A stretch of DNA of 64,000 nucleotides from Tetraselmis striata (lineage: Eukaryota; Chlorophyta; Chlorodendrophyceae; Chlorodendrales; Chlorodendraceae), in contig VCJN01003132.1 of assembly GCA_006384855.1 (NCBI GenBank), positions 86,591 to 150,590 of the forward strand. The letters run 5' to 3'. This document shows positions 1-10,735 of this stretch, piece after piece; positions within the stretch are counted from its first letter, which is position 1, and the number at the start of each line of letters is the position of its first letter. The translations under genes were made by a program, and so were the position numbers. The notes under the pieces were generated by a model. That model was given only the letters and a program-made list of their open reading frames with translations. It was not told the DNA's origin and did no database searches.

Positions 1-446
1 GTCCAGGTCAGACCGCGTGTGCCTTGCGCGTCAGCGCCGCCTTGCGCCACGAGGGACGCCTTGTCGAGGGCTGCCTGCATTTGCTCTACCTGCTTTGACT
101 TGCTGCCGAGAGCCGCACTCAAAATTGTCACTCGGGCCTGCGAGCTCGACAGCTCAGCCTGAATTTTCTTCATTTCGGCCGCTGAAGCAGCCAGCTGCTC
201 TCGGAGCTCCAGTACCTCATCGCGAAGCGCCGCCTGCTCTAGGTCTGCCTCGCTTTTCTGCGTGGCTTCGGGTGCGGGAGGGAACGACTGCTGCCGGCTG
301 GCGCCATCTTCTACGGCGTCATCACGTGGCGGCACCATATCAGACAGCTGGTGTATTATTGTCTCGACGTTAGACAGCGCAAACTCGGGGTTCAAGCCAG
401 GGTGGAGGCGCAAACTGCAGTCTCCAGTCCCGGACCCGGCACCCAT
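1..446 (-). CDS. N-terminal part of a coiled-coil protein, cut by the window edge
   Basis: A reading frame on the minus strand opens at an ATG at 446 in a reasonable context (CAACCCATGGGTG) and stays open for 148 codons to the window edge. The product starts MGAGSGTGDCSLRLHPGLN. After a Pro/Asp-rich linker, roughly residues 75-140 are a charged heptad-like stretch rich in Glu, Gln, Leu, Ala and Lys (for example ALRDEVLELREQLAAS), as expected for a coiled coil. I recognise no family. It could be the 5' end of a host gene or the ORF1/Gag-like protein of another mobile element, since the neighbourhood is element-rich. The absence of any stop over 446 bases of GC-rich DNA and the coherent amphipathic pattern are the only support. 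Confidence 0.5.
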   Translation of the reverse strand, partial: MGAGSGTGDCSLRLHPGLNPEFALSNVETIIHQLSDMVPPRDDAVEDGASRQQSFPPAPEATQKSEADLEQAALRDEVLELREQLAASAAEMKKIQAELSSSQARVTILSAALGSKSKQVEQMQAALDKASLVAQGGADAQGTRGLTW

Positions 447-724
447 GGGTTGTTGACGGGCTTTTAGGTGCGCCATCGATCGAGTGTGAAATGTCTTGGC
501 TATCTGGTGGCCCTGTTACTGCCTGTAGGTCGAGTGCAGGAGAGCTTCCTGCTCGGAGAGGGGACAGGCGTTAATGCTATCGGGTAGGTAATGTTCAGCT
601 ACATTTCATTTTCGGCCGTAACCGCAAATAGTCGTAATGGTACCCGGTACGAATTGATTATTACAGCTGCGGCTCGCGAGTAGCCGAGTAGTCGTAATCG
701 CCTGACACAAGGTACAGGTACATA
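447..724. other. Intergenic, no gene seen
   Basis: No coding signal is visible. A stretch at about 593-650 (containing TTTCATTTTCGG) is weakly similar, inverted, to about 7950-8020, which suggests relics of another dispersed repeat. Confidence 0.3.
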
Positions 725-972
725 TCCCTTGTCCGCTCGGTTGCGCGGTCGTCTCGTACACGAGAGGTCCGTGTGCCGAATCCTGGCCGATGCATTTTCG
801 GCAATTTCGTCCCGGCGTGTCCTGGGTTTCCCCGATGCATTAGCCCTTCGGGGTTCGGATGTGGCAATGGTCTACGGGCTATGCCAGACCTACGACTGCA
901 GTTGGCACAAGAGGTCAAGTGCTGGCGCGGCTTCGGCCGACGTCCCGGGGCGAACTTTACTTTCACTGAGTT
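725..972 (+). repeat. tRNA-derived SINE, copy 1
   Basis: About 245 bp that recur inverted at 8112-8382. The head resembles a tRNA: a GTCCGCTCGGTTG segment in the A-box position, an anticodon-arm-like GTCTCGTACACGAGAG, and a degraded B-box region. The body contains GGGCTATGCCAGACCTAC. The 3' end GGGGCGAACTTTACTTT is shared by both copies. The better-preserved copy at 8.1-8.4 kb has the clearer B box. The 14-bp target duplication of the next non-LTR element starts directly after the SINE, so the SINE was there first. Confidence 0.55.
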
Positions 973-987
973 GTATTATGGAGCCGT

Positions 988-3240
988 TCGTCACCCCGGC
1001 GACAGCGAGTCCGAATTGCGGACAGTACGGGAGAAGTTGGCCCCGGGAGGATTTCGGACCCCGGCCCATGATCCTGTCCAGGATGGCGCCGTGTACCTGG
1101 GTGCTCCTATTAGCCATTACCCCGAGTGGATGACCGGCGCGTTGGGGCGGCGCCGGGAGGCCCACGCCACACTGTTGGAGCGCATCGCCTCCTTTGGCAC
1201 GTCGGGATACGGCTGCCACCATGGGGCCATGCGGTTGCTGGTCGTATGCGCGGTGCGGCAGACTGGCTTCCTCAGCCGCATGATGCCGCCGCCGGAGCTG
1301 GACCCCTTCTTGGCGGCCGTGGACGCCGCCAACATTTCGGCTGCGTTTTCGCTGCTTGGCTTGGACGCTTGCGACCAGTCTACACCGCGCATGGAGGCTG
1401 CAATCGTTCAGATGAGTATGCCCGCGGATTTTGGCGGTCTGAATCTGGCCTTGCTGCAGTCCGAGGCCCCTGCGGCGTTTTATTCCGCGCAATCGGTTGT
1501 CCTGCCAAAGCTGGTACGGGAGTACGGGCCCGCCCTTGGCCCCTTATACGAGGCGGTCCGCGCCGAGGTGTCGTCTGTGGCTACGAGTGCTTTGCCATGG
1601 GCGCGTGAGACGCGCCGCGTGTACGAGACTGTACGGGCCCTAACCACGTTACCGCAAGAAGATGTGCGGCGCGCACGCGCGGCTTATGGGCACGCCCACG
1701 AGATCTTCGAGTTACTTACGGTCAGTAATGCTACGACCACCGCTGCATCGGATCCAGCAGTTGGTACTACGACCCGTACGGGTACGAGCACTAGCGGAGG
1801 AATGCGCGTCACCACATCTCCTTTTACGGCCACTCCTCTTGGAGTTGGTACTGGTGAGGCCGCCTCTGCTGCGCAGCAATTGCTTCCTATCGGTGGTACG
1901 AGTACTGCCAATACCGTTACTACATGCGCTTTTGTAGCTCTGAAGATACCGTCGCCGGGCGAATTAGTGGCGCACCCTCCGTCAGCAGCGACTGTTTCCC
2001 TCCCAGAATCGCTGCCAGGTTCTACTGCTCCGCCCTCGGGTACGGGTTCGGGTGCGACCTCCGATGATCAACCCACGACCATGGTTGTCCAACGCCACCT
2101 CAGCCGTGCGATTCGCTTGCGTGACTTCGTGGCCCTCGATCTCAGCTTCCAACGTACTGGTGCAACGGCCTCGCGACTTGATACCCTGCGCTTGTACAGC
2201 GCGTGCAGGCCGGGCTCCCTATCGCTTTTCCAGTCGGATCACGAGTCCGCCCGCAAGATTCCCCATGCTGCTTATTCGGCCGCCGCTGCGCGGGTACTGG
2301 GCCTTTGCCCGCGCGGAGGTTCCACGCTTGTCACTTGCCCTGGCCCCACGTGTGGTATTGATCCCTTATGGCTTCGCTCTACGGATGGCTCGAACCGGAG
2401 CGCTACGGATTTCATCGTGGATCATCTACCCATATGCCCCGTAGCGAACTACAAGCACCGCATGCATACCGCTTTGAAGAATTTGTGGGCATCTGTGGCA
2501 ATTGATGCGGGGGCGGTGCTTGACCGGGACCGTTCGGGAGCCGGCGACTTGACCCTTGAGACGAGTGGGCTGCGCCCAGCGGACCGTCGGACCTGACGCT
2601 GGCGGGGTGTGGGGGGGGGGGGGGGGGGGGGGGGGGCGGCGTGCGATTACATGATCGACTTCGCGTGCGTGTCCTCCACGACCCCCACTTGGAGCAACGA
2701 CCCCCGCTGGTGCATCCCGGGAATCGCGGCGACCGAGGCGGAGCATGCTAAGTTGGCAGCGGACCGGGCGTCTTCCGCCCCAGTGCAGGGTGTTCACCGG
2801 TACTACCCTCTTGTGGTTGAGGACCGCGGCCGTCTCGGGAAGTCCGCTTTGACGGTGGTCTACATCTTCGCGGTGCTGTTGGCTGTGCGCAACTTCCCTG
2901 GCGGTCCTTCCGCTCCGACCTCTTGCTTTCTTCGTGGTCAATCCGTTCAGGCACTTCGGAACTTTGTCGCCAGCCAACCTGCTGAGTTCCGCCGTCACCT
3001 GTCGCGCACACGGCGGGGGCTGTTGCAGCGGGTCTCGGCTTGCGTGCATGGTACCCTGGGCGGCATTCTCTCTGCCGGTGTGCAGATGGCCAAATCTGAT
3101 GCGTGTATTGTGCTCGTGCCCACTCCACGTCTTCTCATGTTACTGCTTCCACCCCGCAGTCGATGTAGAGGACCTTTATGATTGCCGTTTTCTTTGGTGA
3201 TTTCCGATATCGCCTTCTGATGCTAGCTCATGTAATTATA
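988..3240 (+). mobile_element. 5'-truncated non-LTR retrotransposon, copy 1, with 14-bp target-site duplication
   Basis: The insertion is bounded by a perfect 14-bp direct repeat, TATTATGGAGCCGT, at 974-987 and 3241-3254. The 3' end is a short T-rich UTR finishing in GCTAGCTCATGTAATTATA, without poly(A). The same 3' end occurs at about 10.88 (minus), 39.05, 54.96 and 56.30 kb, so the window holds at least five insertions of one family. Only the C-terminal part of the RT polyprotein is present. A C-terminal zinc motif followed by a restriction-like endonuclease is typical of R2/NeSL and RandI/Dualen-type elements. I infer one of these groups but cannot choose. Confidence 0.75.
989..3167 (+). 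pseudogene. C-terminal RT region plus zinc motif and restriction-like endonuclease of a non-LTR element
   Basis: The frame open from 989 to 2596 begins inside the RT C-terminal region (YLGAPIS, then RLLVVCAVRQTGFLSRMMPP and a GGLNLA block). A Thr/Ser/Pro-rich linker follows, then a Cys/His motif (CPGPTC, then DHLPIC and KHRMHTAL). The PD-(D/E)xK-like nuclease starts with PSDLTL, but the reading frame changes just before a long poly-G run near 2607-2636. It resumes with DYMIDFACV, EAEHAKLAADR and YYPLVVEDRGRLG, the usual arrangement of the restriction-like endonuclease, and ends at a TAG at 3165-3167. The frame change near the homopolymer, together with the missing N-terminal half, makes this a dead copy. 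Confidence 0.7.
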
Positions 3241-3254
3241 TATTATGGAGCCGT

Positions 3255-4300
3255 ATCCGTAAACTGGCGGATTTGCGGCTCGAGGATTTGCGGCTGGCCT
3301 CGCTTGTCGCAAATATGTTTCAAACTTGTTTAATATGGGGTTTCTCCCTTTCCCCAACCGCTTTCGGCTACTACCATGCTGCTCAGTGGTATGGGATACT
3401 GGGCACCTATCGTTGCGCCCTTTTTGGGTGCAGCACGAGTTCCCCTACCGCTTGGGTTGAGCGGAGGAAAAGGAGAGCCGCGTCCAAAATCGCCTGGAAT
3501 ATGAGAGATTCGATACCGGTTACAATACGGTTTTATCACGGATTTTTGGGCGTCCTCCGTCCGTCCTCCGTCCGTCCGTCCTCTGCCATATGCGCTTCGT
3601 GCATGAACCGTCATACGTTCGGTGTTCGCTCGTTTGATTTCACGGTACTGGTACGTGTACGGCAAGGTTCTCAATGGATGCGCGTGTATTCTAGCCCAGG
3701 CACGTCATATATTCGTCTAAAACGCCAAAATAACGCGGTACCGCAGCGCGTTTTTACTGCTGAATCAGCAAGCCAGACTATTCAGCGACTATTTTTGCTG
3801 GCAACCTGTCATAGTTGCTGTCAGTAAAATAGTTGCATCAATAAAATGATGCTGTAAAAAGGGGTCGCCGCGGTGCGGGGGCAGTCCGCCGACCCGGGGC
3901 CCGGCGTCCGTCGACGGACGGGCGACGGTCGAACGACGGCGTCCGGCGTCCGGTGCCGGTACAGGCGGCGGGCATGGCGATTCGCGGCGTGCCCGCCCTG
4001 TAGACCTGACGACCGGCCCGACCTGCGCGGCCTCGTGCGGGATGCGGGCCGCCTGTCGGCGGCTTGTACTGTATTGCTGATCTTGTAGTGCTGCTTTTTT
4101 TCCCCCGGGTAATACAACTTTTAGCGGTGGGTTGGGTACTGGCCTTTTTGTAATGCACACCAGTAGTCAGCGGCCCGCTTTTACGCGGCTTGCAGATTTA
4201 ATCTGTTTTACAAATTAATACGTCTCTTTAATAAAATAAATTACTGACAAATCTTACGCTAAAAGCAGTATTACCCGTTATAGCCGGAAACAACAGTATT
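3255..4300. other. Region without a supported gene
   Basis: It contains short tandem CCGTCCGT repeats near 3555-3580, a very GC-rich block at about 3865-4060, and a GCTGGCAACCTGTCATAGTTG segment near 3800 that has a diverged counterpart near 55145. No reading frame here looks coding. Confidence 0.3.
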
Positions 4301-4428
4301 ACAAGATCAACACTACAAGCCGGCTGAAAGCGGGCCGCATCCCGCACCAGGCTCAACCCAAGAGGAAGGGGCACCTCCACAAATCCCCGGCGCGAAGCGC
4401 CGCTTAGTAGAGATAAAAGCAGCCATAA

Positions 4429-5448
4429 TTGTTGAGCCTGCCATCTTCCAGTTTTGCTGCGTTACACAAACTGGAAGCGAGCAAACTGTTGCGAGCAAGG
4501 TCACCCCTGGTTGTTCAAGACCACACCCGGCTCACCATGTCATATGGAGAAGAACCTGTCGTTGAGCCGACGCTACAAGCAAACGTGAAGGCCCAGTCTA
4601 CATTGTTGCGCAAGCTTGCAACATCGTTGGCTCGTGGCCGTGTTGTTGGTGGAGACGGGGCACATGGCTCCGGTTCCGGGCAGCACATAGCGGGACAACC
4701 GACAAGCAGCGGGGGAGCCGCAGTGCGCCCCGACTTGCTATGGCTAGCCCAGAGCGGCCATATCGGAGCAAAATCCGTGAGTGACGATGCGAGGACGACT
4801 ACCTCGCGGTGCTGGAGCTACTGCATTTGTGACATCCGTCTCGCGTGTCGAGTGGGTGGTGGGGTAGCAACGAGCACAGTCTGGTTACAAGGCCCTTCGA
4901 CCGGCCGGCCGAGTGTCTGGACTCTTCCCCCTAAGCACCGACCTAACGAACGAGTATCTCTAGCAGGATGACCAGCGCGTGCCGGCCCAAGAGGAGTATC
5001 GTTGGATGTCGTGTTTCGGCGCCCACATGGCCGCACTTTTCGTAGCTCTCGACGAGCTGCTACCCCACGTCCCAGCTGCAAATCAAGACTTCACCCCCTA
5101 CCTCACGCGTGCTCGGAATCACGCCGAAGCCATCGACAAGGCGTTTCGCTTTCGGTTGGCCTTCATGCGGAGGCTTAACGAAGTCGGGCGTGTGCACGGT
5201 GGTGATCAAGGCGTTATGGATGTGCTGCGAGCCCAGCATTTTCAGCATGCTTTTGAACATCTAGGTTCTGCGATTTTGGGGGCCCTCATGAAGGACTAAG
5301 AGCGTCGCGTCTTCGAGGCGACAGTTGCCTTCATCGCAAAGGCAACCGCTACTGCTCGAGTGGCGGCAGCGGCTGCAGTCAGCGGGCGTGGACATGGGCG
5401 TGGTGGCGGGCGCGGGCGTGGCCGCGAAGGTGGGCACGAGTGACAGTG
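4429..5448 (+). pseudogene. Gag-like ORF1 of the tyrosine-recombinase element
   Basis: Segments in more than one frame make up a plausible first protein. The first contains VVQDHTRLTMSYGEEPVVE and VKAQSTLLRKLATSLARG. A later one, 4979-5299, contains FTPYLTRARNHAEAIDK and FRFRLAFMRRLNEVG. An in-frame TAA follows at 5297-5299, after which the same frame continues with VFEATVAFIAKATATA and an Arg/Gly-rich tail (GRGHGRGGGRGRGRE) up to a TGA near 5443. Helical content followed by an RGG-type basic tail resembles nucleic-acid-binding Gag-like ORF1 proteins of DIRS-type elements. That assignment is inference from order and composition. Confidence 0.35.
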
Positions 5449-5799
5449 TGGGGCGCCTTTCGTCGGAGCTGCGGGCGGCGCTTTGCGAGGCCACCTTTCG
5501 GTGACCGCCGCAAGGCGAACCCTAGCAGCCCAGCGACGGGATGAGCGCCATGTTTCCGGACCAGCCCCCCCCCCCCCCCCCCTCACCTGACAGACTTTAT
5601 TTAGACCTTCCTCGGTGCGGCGCTTCTTACAGCTACAACCGCGTGCGGCTCAGCCATCATCCGCACACCTGCGCATGGCGGCTCAACAAACCGCCTCGGT
5701 ACTAACTCATCGCTGCGCCAGTCGGTTGTCACACTGCGTGTTACAACTGGTTCGCAACGACCAAGCTTCGCGCGTGTACGTTACCCGCGTGACAAACGC

Positions 5800-7160
5800 T
5801 ACGAGCGCGAAAGGCGCGCGGGGCGGCCCTCCTACCTGAACCTAGCCCCGCAATCCCGTATTGGTGATGTAGCAAACCCGTCCAGCAACTACCGGCCAAC
5901 CGCCGAAAACCTAACCGCTGCCACCGAGTACTTTGCTAACATGAACCGCCCCTTTGTTACTCTGTCGGCGAAGCGCCGCACTTACGTATTAATTGACGAG
6001 CCCAATGTTGTTGCCCCTTGGGCTGCTTCACTCCGGTCTCGGCTGCAGGATGCGTTCGGCTCCGACGAGCTAGAGCAGCGGACCCTCGATCTACTCTAAA
6101 GCTCCCTCATCGCACAGACACTCAAGAGCTACGCCGGCAGATTGTCTCAGTTCGCGGAGTTCTGCCACGACTCCGAGAACATCAGCCCGCTGGAGGCGAC
6201 CATTGCTACTGTCGTCCGGTACGTTGCTTCGATTGGTGAGCGGGGGCACATTGGGGCTAAGTCGTTGCAGCCCTATCTACCTGTCCGCAATCAACACGTT
6301 CTTTTAGCTACGCAACCTCGACCCGATCGCCAAGGACAGCATGCACCTTATTGCGGCTTGTCGTGGCATGATGCTACGGCAACGCTGCTTGGAGGCTGCC
6401 CCTTTGCGAGTCCCTCTGCATGTTGATGTCGCTTACAGCTTCGTCGAGCGGGCCGAGTTGATTGTGTCTGCTCCCATCCCAGAGTACCAATACAACTTCC
6501 GAGCCCTCGTGGCCTCAGTTGTCAGCTTCATGTTCTTTACCAAGGGACTTACTTGCGTGTCCTGCCGAGTGCGGGACGTGCATGTCGACGATTACAACAT
6601 TACCCTGCAGGTGTATCACGAGTAAGGCCGCGCTAGTCGACGGGGTCCCGACAACCTGCGCGTATTGCTCCTTCCAGTGTCGGAGCAACTCCGCATTGCG
6701 CGTCTCCTGCACCACTTCATCGACCACGCACAGTCTGCCCCCCATGCTCCTATTGCCTTGGCCGAAACAAACTTTTGGGCGGTCACCCTGAGCGAGCAGT
6801 CCAAGTCTTGGACCGCCGCTATAATGTCGGACTGGCTCTCTACAACCGTTCGTCTTGTCGGTGCTGCCCCTCCCGCCGGCACTTCTTGGAGCTTACACAG
6901 CCTTCGCAAGGGAGCAGCATCGGCCGCTAACGCCATCGGAACTCCACTGTCCCACATTCGCTACCAAGGCGGCTGGGGCACTAGCTCCGACGTCCTTCCC
7001 GGCTACCAAGGCGGCTACCAAGGCGGTTGGGGACTACATCGACCCCAACGTCCTTCCTTCGCATGGCGCGTGGTTATTCTTCGATCACATCGCGCCCCTC
7101 CGCCACTTCCAAGTCCAACAAGACTCCGCAGCAGTGACCTTCCCGGTGCCCCCTTCATGA
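5800..7160 (+). pseudogene. Tyrosine recombinase, degenerate
   Basis: The N-terminal SAM-like domain reads LIAQTLKSYAGRLSQFAEFC followed by PLEATIATVVRYVASIGERG. The catalytic part continues after frame changes with SMHLIAACRGMMLRQRC and FRALVASVVSFMFFTKGLT. It ends with the signature WSLHSLRKGAASAANAIG, whose H-x-x-R matches the active-site histidine and second arginine. GGW and a YID tyrosine candidate (DYIDPNVLPS, near 7030) complete the R-H-R-W-Y layout. A short duplication of a TACCAAGGCGGCT sequence (about 6962-7027) falls between the W and Y motifs and disrupts spacing. At least one stop (TAA near 6097) and two or more frameshifts make it inactive. Confidence 0.6.
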
Positions 7161-7262
7161 CCCGGCGCTACCCCTTTCTCCGTCAATCCACCGCTTTCTT
7201 TGTTCGCTCATCACTGGCAAAACCAGACTCAACTTTGAAATGTTCTAAACTTGTTATGGTTT

Positions 7263-7292
7263 TTTAAAACCCTATAAAACCCTAAAACCCGC
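7263..7292. repeat. Short degenerate telomere-like run
   Basis: AAAACCCTATAAAACCCTAAAACCC resembles two to three units of the Chlamydomonas-type telomere repeat (TTTTAGGG on the other strand). It is internal and far too short to be a telomere. It directly follows the recombinase element. Confidence 0.35.
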
Positions 7293-7685
7293 AATATTTA
7301 CGACCGCCCTAAATCTGGCTCAGTGAGCCGTACATCGAAGTAATACGTTACGCAGAATGTACATGTTCAGCGCAATGTACATACCGGCCGCAAAGGGTCG
7401 TCGGGGCCCCTGCTTGTTGCTCGGCCCGGCACCAGCCCGGGCGCCATGGTGTGCTGATGCTGGGGCCGTTTGAACGTTTGAACTCACAAGCCTGAGGAGG
7501 TGCGGTCAAACGTCAATGACCTGGCTCCTCTGCCAATCGTCCGCCCGCATCGTGTTGTGTTGGGTGTTCGTGCTACACCACTCCCAAGCGAGTGTTCGCG
7601 ATGGCCACCAACCCCCTCCCCCCCCCCCCCCTCCCCCTCGCCCGCGCCGCCGCGGCCGCAAGCCCCGCTTCTAGGCGCTACGGGC

Positions 7686-7949
7686 ATGGATGACGACGAC
7701 TTCTGGGCGGACGACGAGAATAAAGAGCAAGTTGGGCATGGAGGTGGGTCGGTTGACCGCGCCGTGCGGGGTAACAATGAGGGCACCGAGGACAACGATG
7801 AGAAGCATGAGGATGAGGATGAGAACGAGGACGGCGGCGACGAGAACGAAGGGGATCACGAGGACGAGTCTGCGGTTGCGGCGGATATTGGGATGTCACA
7901 TTTCACGGTGCCGGCCGCAACCGTAAAAATGCCGAATTTGCGGTTCTAA
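7686..7949 (+). CDS. Very acidic hypothetical ORF
   Basis: An open frame with an internal ATG at 7686 gives a protein starting MDDDDFWADDENKEQ, dominated by Asp, Glu, Asn and Gly, ending at a TAA near 7947. The low complexity (EDEDENEDGGDENEGDHEDE) could reflect a repeat-driven open frame rather than a gene. An upstream poly-C run near 7618 interrupts any extension. No family is recognised. Confidence 0.2.
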   Translation: MDDDDFWADDENKEQVGHGGGSVDRAVRGNNEGTEDNDEKHEDEDENEDGGDENEGDHEDESAVAADIGMSHFTVPAATVKMPNLRF

Positions 7950-8111
7950 CGGGAACTTTTGTACCCGTACGAACATTTGCGACTACGGTTATGACCGAAA
8001 ATGAAATAATGTAGCCGTATCAGCCGGGATTACACTACGATCCCAACATCACGGCATGTCTTACCACTCGTACTAAAACCACTCATACGGTACAGCACGA
8101 CCTGCCTTTGC

Positions 8112-8382
8112 TATTGGTAAGTAAAGTAAAGTTCGCCCCGGGACATCGGCCGAAGCCGCCCCATCACCTGACCTCGTGCGCCAACCGTTGCCGTAGGTCT
8201 GGCATAGCCCGTACACCATTGCCTCATTCTAACCCCGAAGGGCTAATGCATCAACCGGGTAAACCCGGGACACGCCGGGCCGATATTGCCGAACTACATC
8301 GGCGAGGAATCGAGCCCGGGTCTCTCGCATACGAGACGACCGCTCAACCGAGCGGACAAGGGATGTACCTTGTAGCTACTAG
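8112..8382 (-). repeat. tRNA-derived SINE, copy 2
   Basis: The inverted counterpart of 725-972. Read on the minus strand the head is tRNA-like: GTCCGCTCGGTTGAGCGG, then TCTCGTATGCGAGAGACC, then GGGCTCGATTCC, which fits an RNA polymerase III B box with one change. The arm can be laid out as an anticodon loop with CGT (a Thr-type anticodon), with one mismatch in the stem. The body and the 3' end GGGGCGAACTTTACTTTAC follow. The length beyond the tRNA part and the second copy argue against a functional tRNA gene. Confidence 0.6.
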
Positions 8383-8699
8383 ATAGTATAACAAACAAAT
8401 CCACCGCTACGGGTTGTTGGATGGGAAATCTATGTACCATGTACGGGAAATCTGCGCCCGTCCCCCTTGCAAAGTATGTTATGGGAAAATCCGCCTTGGC
8501 TACTTATTGATATAAATGATTCGCCTGGCTCACTTGCCTGTGTCCGGGCGACGTAGTTTCATTTTCATGTTTGTTGTCACCAGGCGAAGTGTTTATGGTC
8601 ACATTGAGACCTGGAGGTTTTGCGACCTCCTCCGTCGGGCATAATGTATCAAGCTCATGAATGCCATTGACACGGCCAAGGGCAAGTAGGCAGCAATCC

Positions 8700-10500
8700 A
8701 ACTGATGTCACGGGACGAACCGGCCAGGGACTTGGCGGACCGGCTGTCGGACCACAATATCGAAGAGGATGTCGCATTCAACGTGTCGGAGGGTCAAGCG
8801 GCTGCTCGCCTTACTTGACGCCATCACCGCGTTTCGACCTCGGCGCCCACCTGTTGGCTTCCCCAAAAGTTCCAGGATATGTTTAAAGGTTCTCATCGGC
8901 TCGGTCCTTTGATGGTCTTGATGACCCCTTGCCAGATGGGGGGGCATGAAATCCGCCGATTGCCTCACCCATATACCGGTTCGAGAGGGCATCGCGACAA
9001 CCAACGCCAATATCAAGAGTGAGGCGTACCGCATCAAGTACCATATGCCGGACTTGGTTATCTCCTTCTTCAAAGAGTTTGCTCTTCTGGCATGTGCTCC
9101 CGAGTTTCTCGCGATTTCCGCTCCGATTTGTTTGAGAAGCTGTGGATATCGATGAAGGTAGAATTACGATTTCACCAATGTCTCCTCAAGGTTTTTCGTA
9201 TGTGACGAGTTGCTTTCTTACATCATACCAAAGAACTTTCGTAATTTTCAAGGGCGAAGAGCATGCCGGCGCAGATGATATCATCTATGTGAACTACGGC
9301 GCGGAGGTTTGCAAGACTTACATCGTGGAGGGGGGCAGCAAGGCTCCCGCCACAAAAAAATCGTCGCGGAAGCTTTGTCGAATGTTGGTGCCACCGAAGC
9401 CACGGTGTTCATTACCGACGCGCTTGTCGAAGCTGGTTCGCGCACCTGGGAAGCGAAGGATGATGCTTGGGGCACGGACGACTTTAACGACGTGTTTGCT
9501 TTCGCTAGGCAGAATACCTCCCCCCCCCCTCCCCTCCCCCATTAACCGTGGTGCGTTGATTACCGTGCTTTCACTTATCTGATTTCATATTTCCCCCGGA
9601 GACAGTTGAATATCCCGACTGGATTTTCTGACGTCTACATTGCTCTCGATGGGTGCCATTTCTTCATTCACCTCTCGGACCATCTGCTTGGATCCGCGAT
9701 CACAGATGTTCAAAAACAAGCTGAGGACCTCGTCTATTACGTCATGAACTCCGCCAAAGATTGCAGGATGAGGATGGGCAGTTCTCTGCGCCACGACGCT
9801 GAGTACTACCTCTACGTCATAGCCCCCGCCCAGCATGATAGTTGGCAACATCCGTGAGGATGATCCCCGAAGGTGAGATTTGATTTGGGGAAGTAGCCAA
9901 CTTGTTTTTAGCATCACTCGCTTAGCCGGCTGTGCCTTTCCAAGTTCTTTACATCTATCATGCTCGGCCATTAAAAAGACACCGCGAAGTTGAAGGACGA
10001 GAGCGGACAAACGCTTAGTAAGCACGTACCAAAAGCCCATCACTATCTTCTCCTAGCACCTTAAGATGGCGGCAACAAACGGGACAACAATTGTCGACGT
10101 CACAGCTAGAACCAGGGCAACCGCGGTGCGTTTGGGGTGCAACCCGGGTGGGTGACAGAACAACGCGATCAACATAAAAATTAGCCTCGTGCGGTTTGCC
10201 ACGCCTTCATATCGCTGCGGCCTTCTGTGTGTGGTTGGACGAGATGTCCTTTCGTGCTGACCACACGTTCAAACATAAGAACTATTAGACGGTCCTCGTT
10301 GACAACCAGAAGACGCAAATCGCTAGGATGAAATCCAGGGTGAAGTCATGGTTCAAAGATGAGAAGCCATGGGACGAGACTCAATCAAAGACTACGTCCA
10401 TATGACTACTCCGAGAAGCGGCCCGGTCTACTCCCGCCAATGACCGTGGACGAGGAGCGAAACGAGCGTTTAGCGGCGGAGAAGAGGAGACTCGAGGCGG
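8700..10500 (+). pseudogene. Degraded N6/N4 methyltransferase-like gene of copy A
   Basis: Blocks match the intact exons of copy B. SRDEPARDLADRLSDHNIE and PQKFQDMFKGSHRLGPL correspond to the exon at 15520-16305. ATVFITDALVEAGSRTWEAK corresponds to the degenerate motif IV region. ALDGCHFFIHLSDHLLGSA and SLRHDAEYYLYV correspond to the following exon. IVDVTARTRATAV corresponds to motif I, with its glycines damaged. Stops and frameshifts occur throughout. The exon junction before the LNI block has the same AG|GC-type donor as in copy B. This copy supports the exon structure proposed for copy B. Confidence 0.55.
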
Positions 10501-10539
10501 CAGAGCGCCGAGGGGGTTATGCGGTCGATTAGCACACTT

Positions 10540-10735
10540 CCACAAAATTAGCCGCTCATATATTTTGTCCCAGAGTTTCAGCCCCCGACGGCACAAACTA
10601 CTTGTAGCCTTCACGTTCCCTCGCCCTTATGTTTTGTCCCGGCTTAGACGGGGTTTCAGCCCCCGACGGCACAAACTACTTGTAACTATAACGTTCCGCT
10701 CACTACCCTTATTATTTTTTGTCCCACCTTGAACG
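10540..10735 (+). repeat. Subterminal repeats of TIR element, copy A
   Basis: Two to three imperfect copies of a roughly 75-bp unit contain TTTTGTCCC, GTTTCAGCCCCCGACGGC and ACAAACTACTTGTA. The same units occur inverted at 13965-14135 near the left end of copy B. Confidence 0.6.

Larger units (their letters stand above)
4300..7262 (+). mobile_element. Decayed tyrosine-recombinase element (DIRS-like or Crypton-like)
   Basis: The segment holds a Gag-like first ORF region and, after it, a tyrosine recombinase of the phage-integrase fold, both broken by stops and frame changes. No reverse transcriptase or RNase H is seen between them. It is therefore either a DIRS-type element that lost RT or an RT-less, Crypton-like element. 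Its ends were not resolved. Confidence 0.5.

Noticed and set aside
7263-7292. Telomere or interstitial telomere array
   Set aside because: Only two to three degenerate units, far from any end.
593-8020. Segments 593-650 and 7950-8020 together with the SINE pair as terminal inverted repeats of one 7.5-kb element
   Set aside because: The two pairs have the same order on the plus strand instead of mirrored order, so they are not one pair of terminal repeats.
8320-8382. Functional tRNA-Thr gene
   Set aside because: The acceptor stem is not formed, the anticodon stem has a mismatch, and the sequence continues as a 250-bp repeat present twice.
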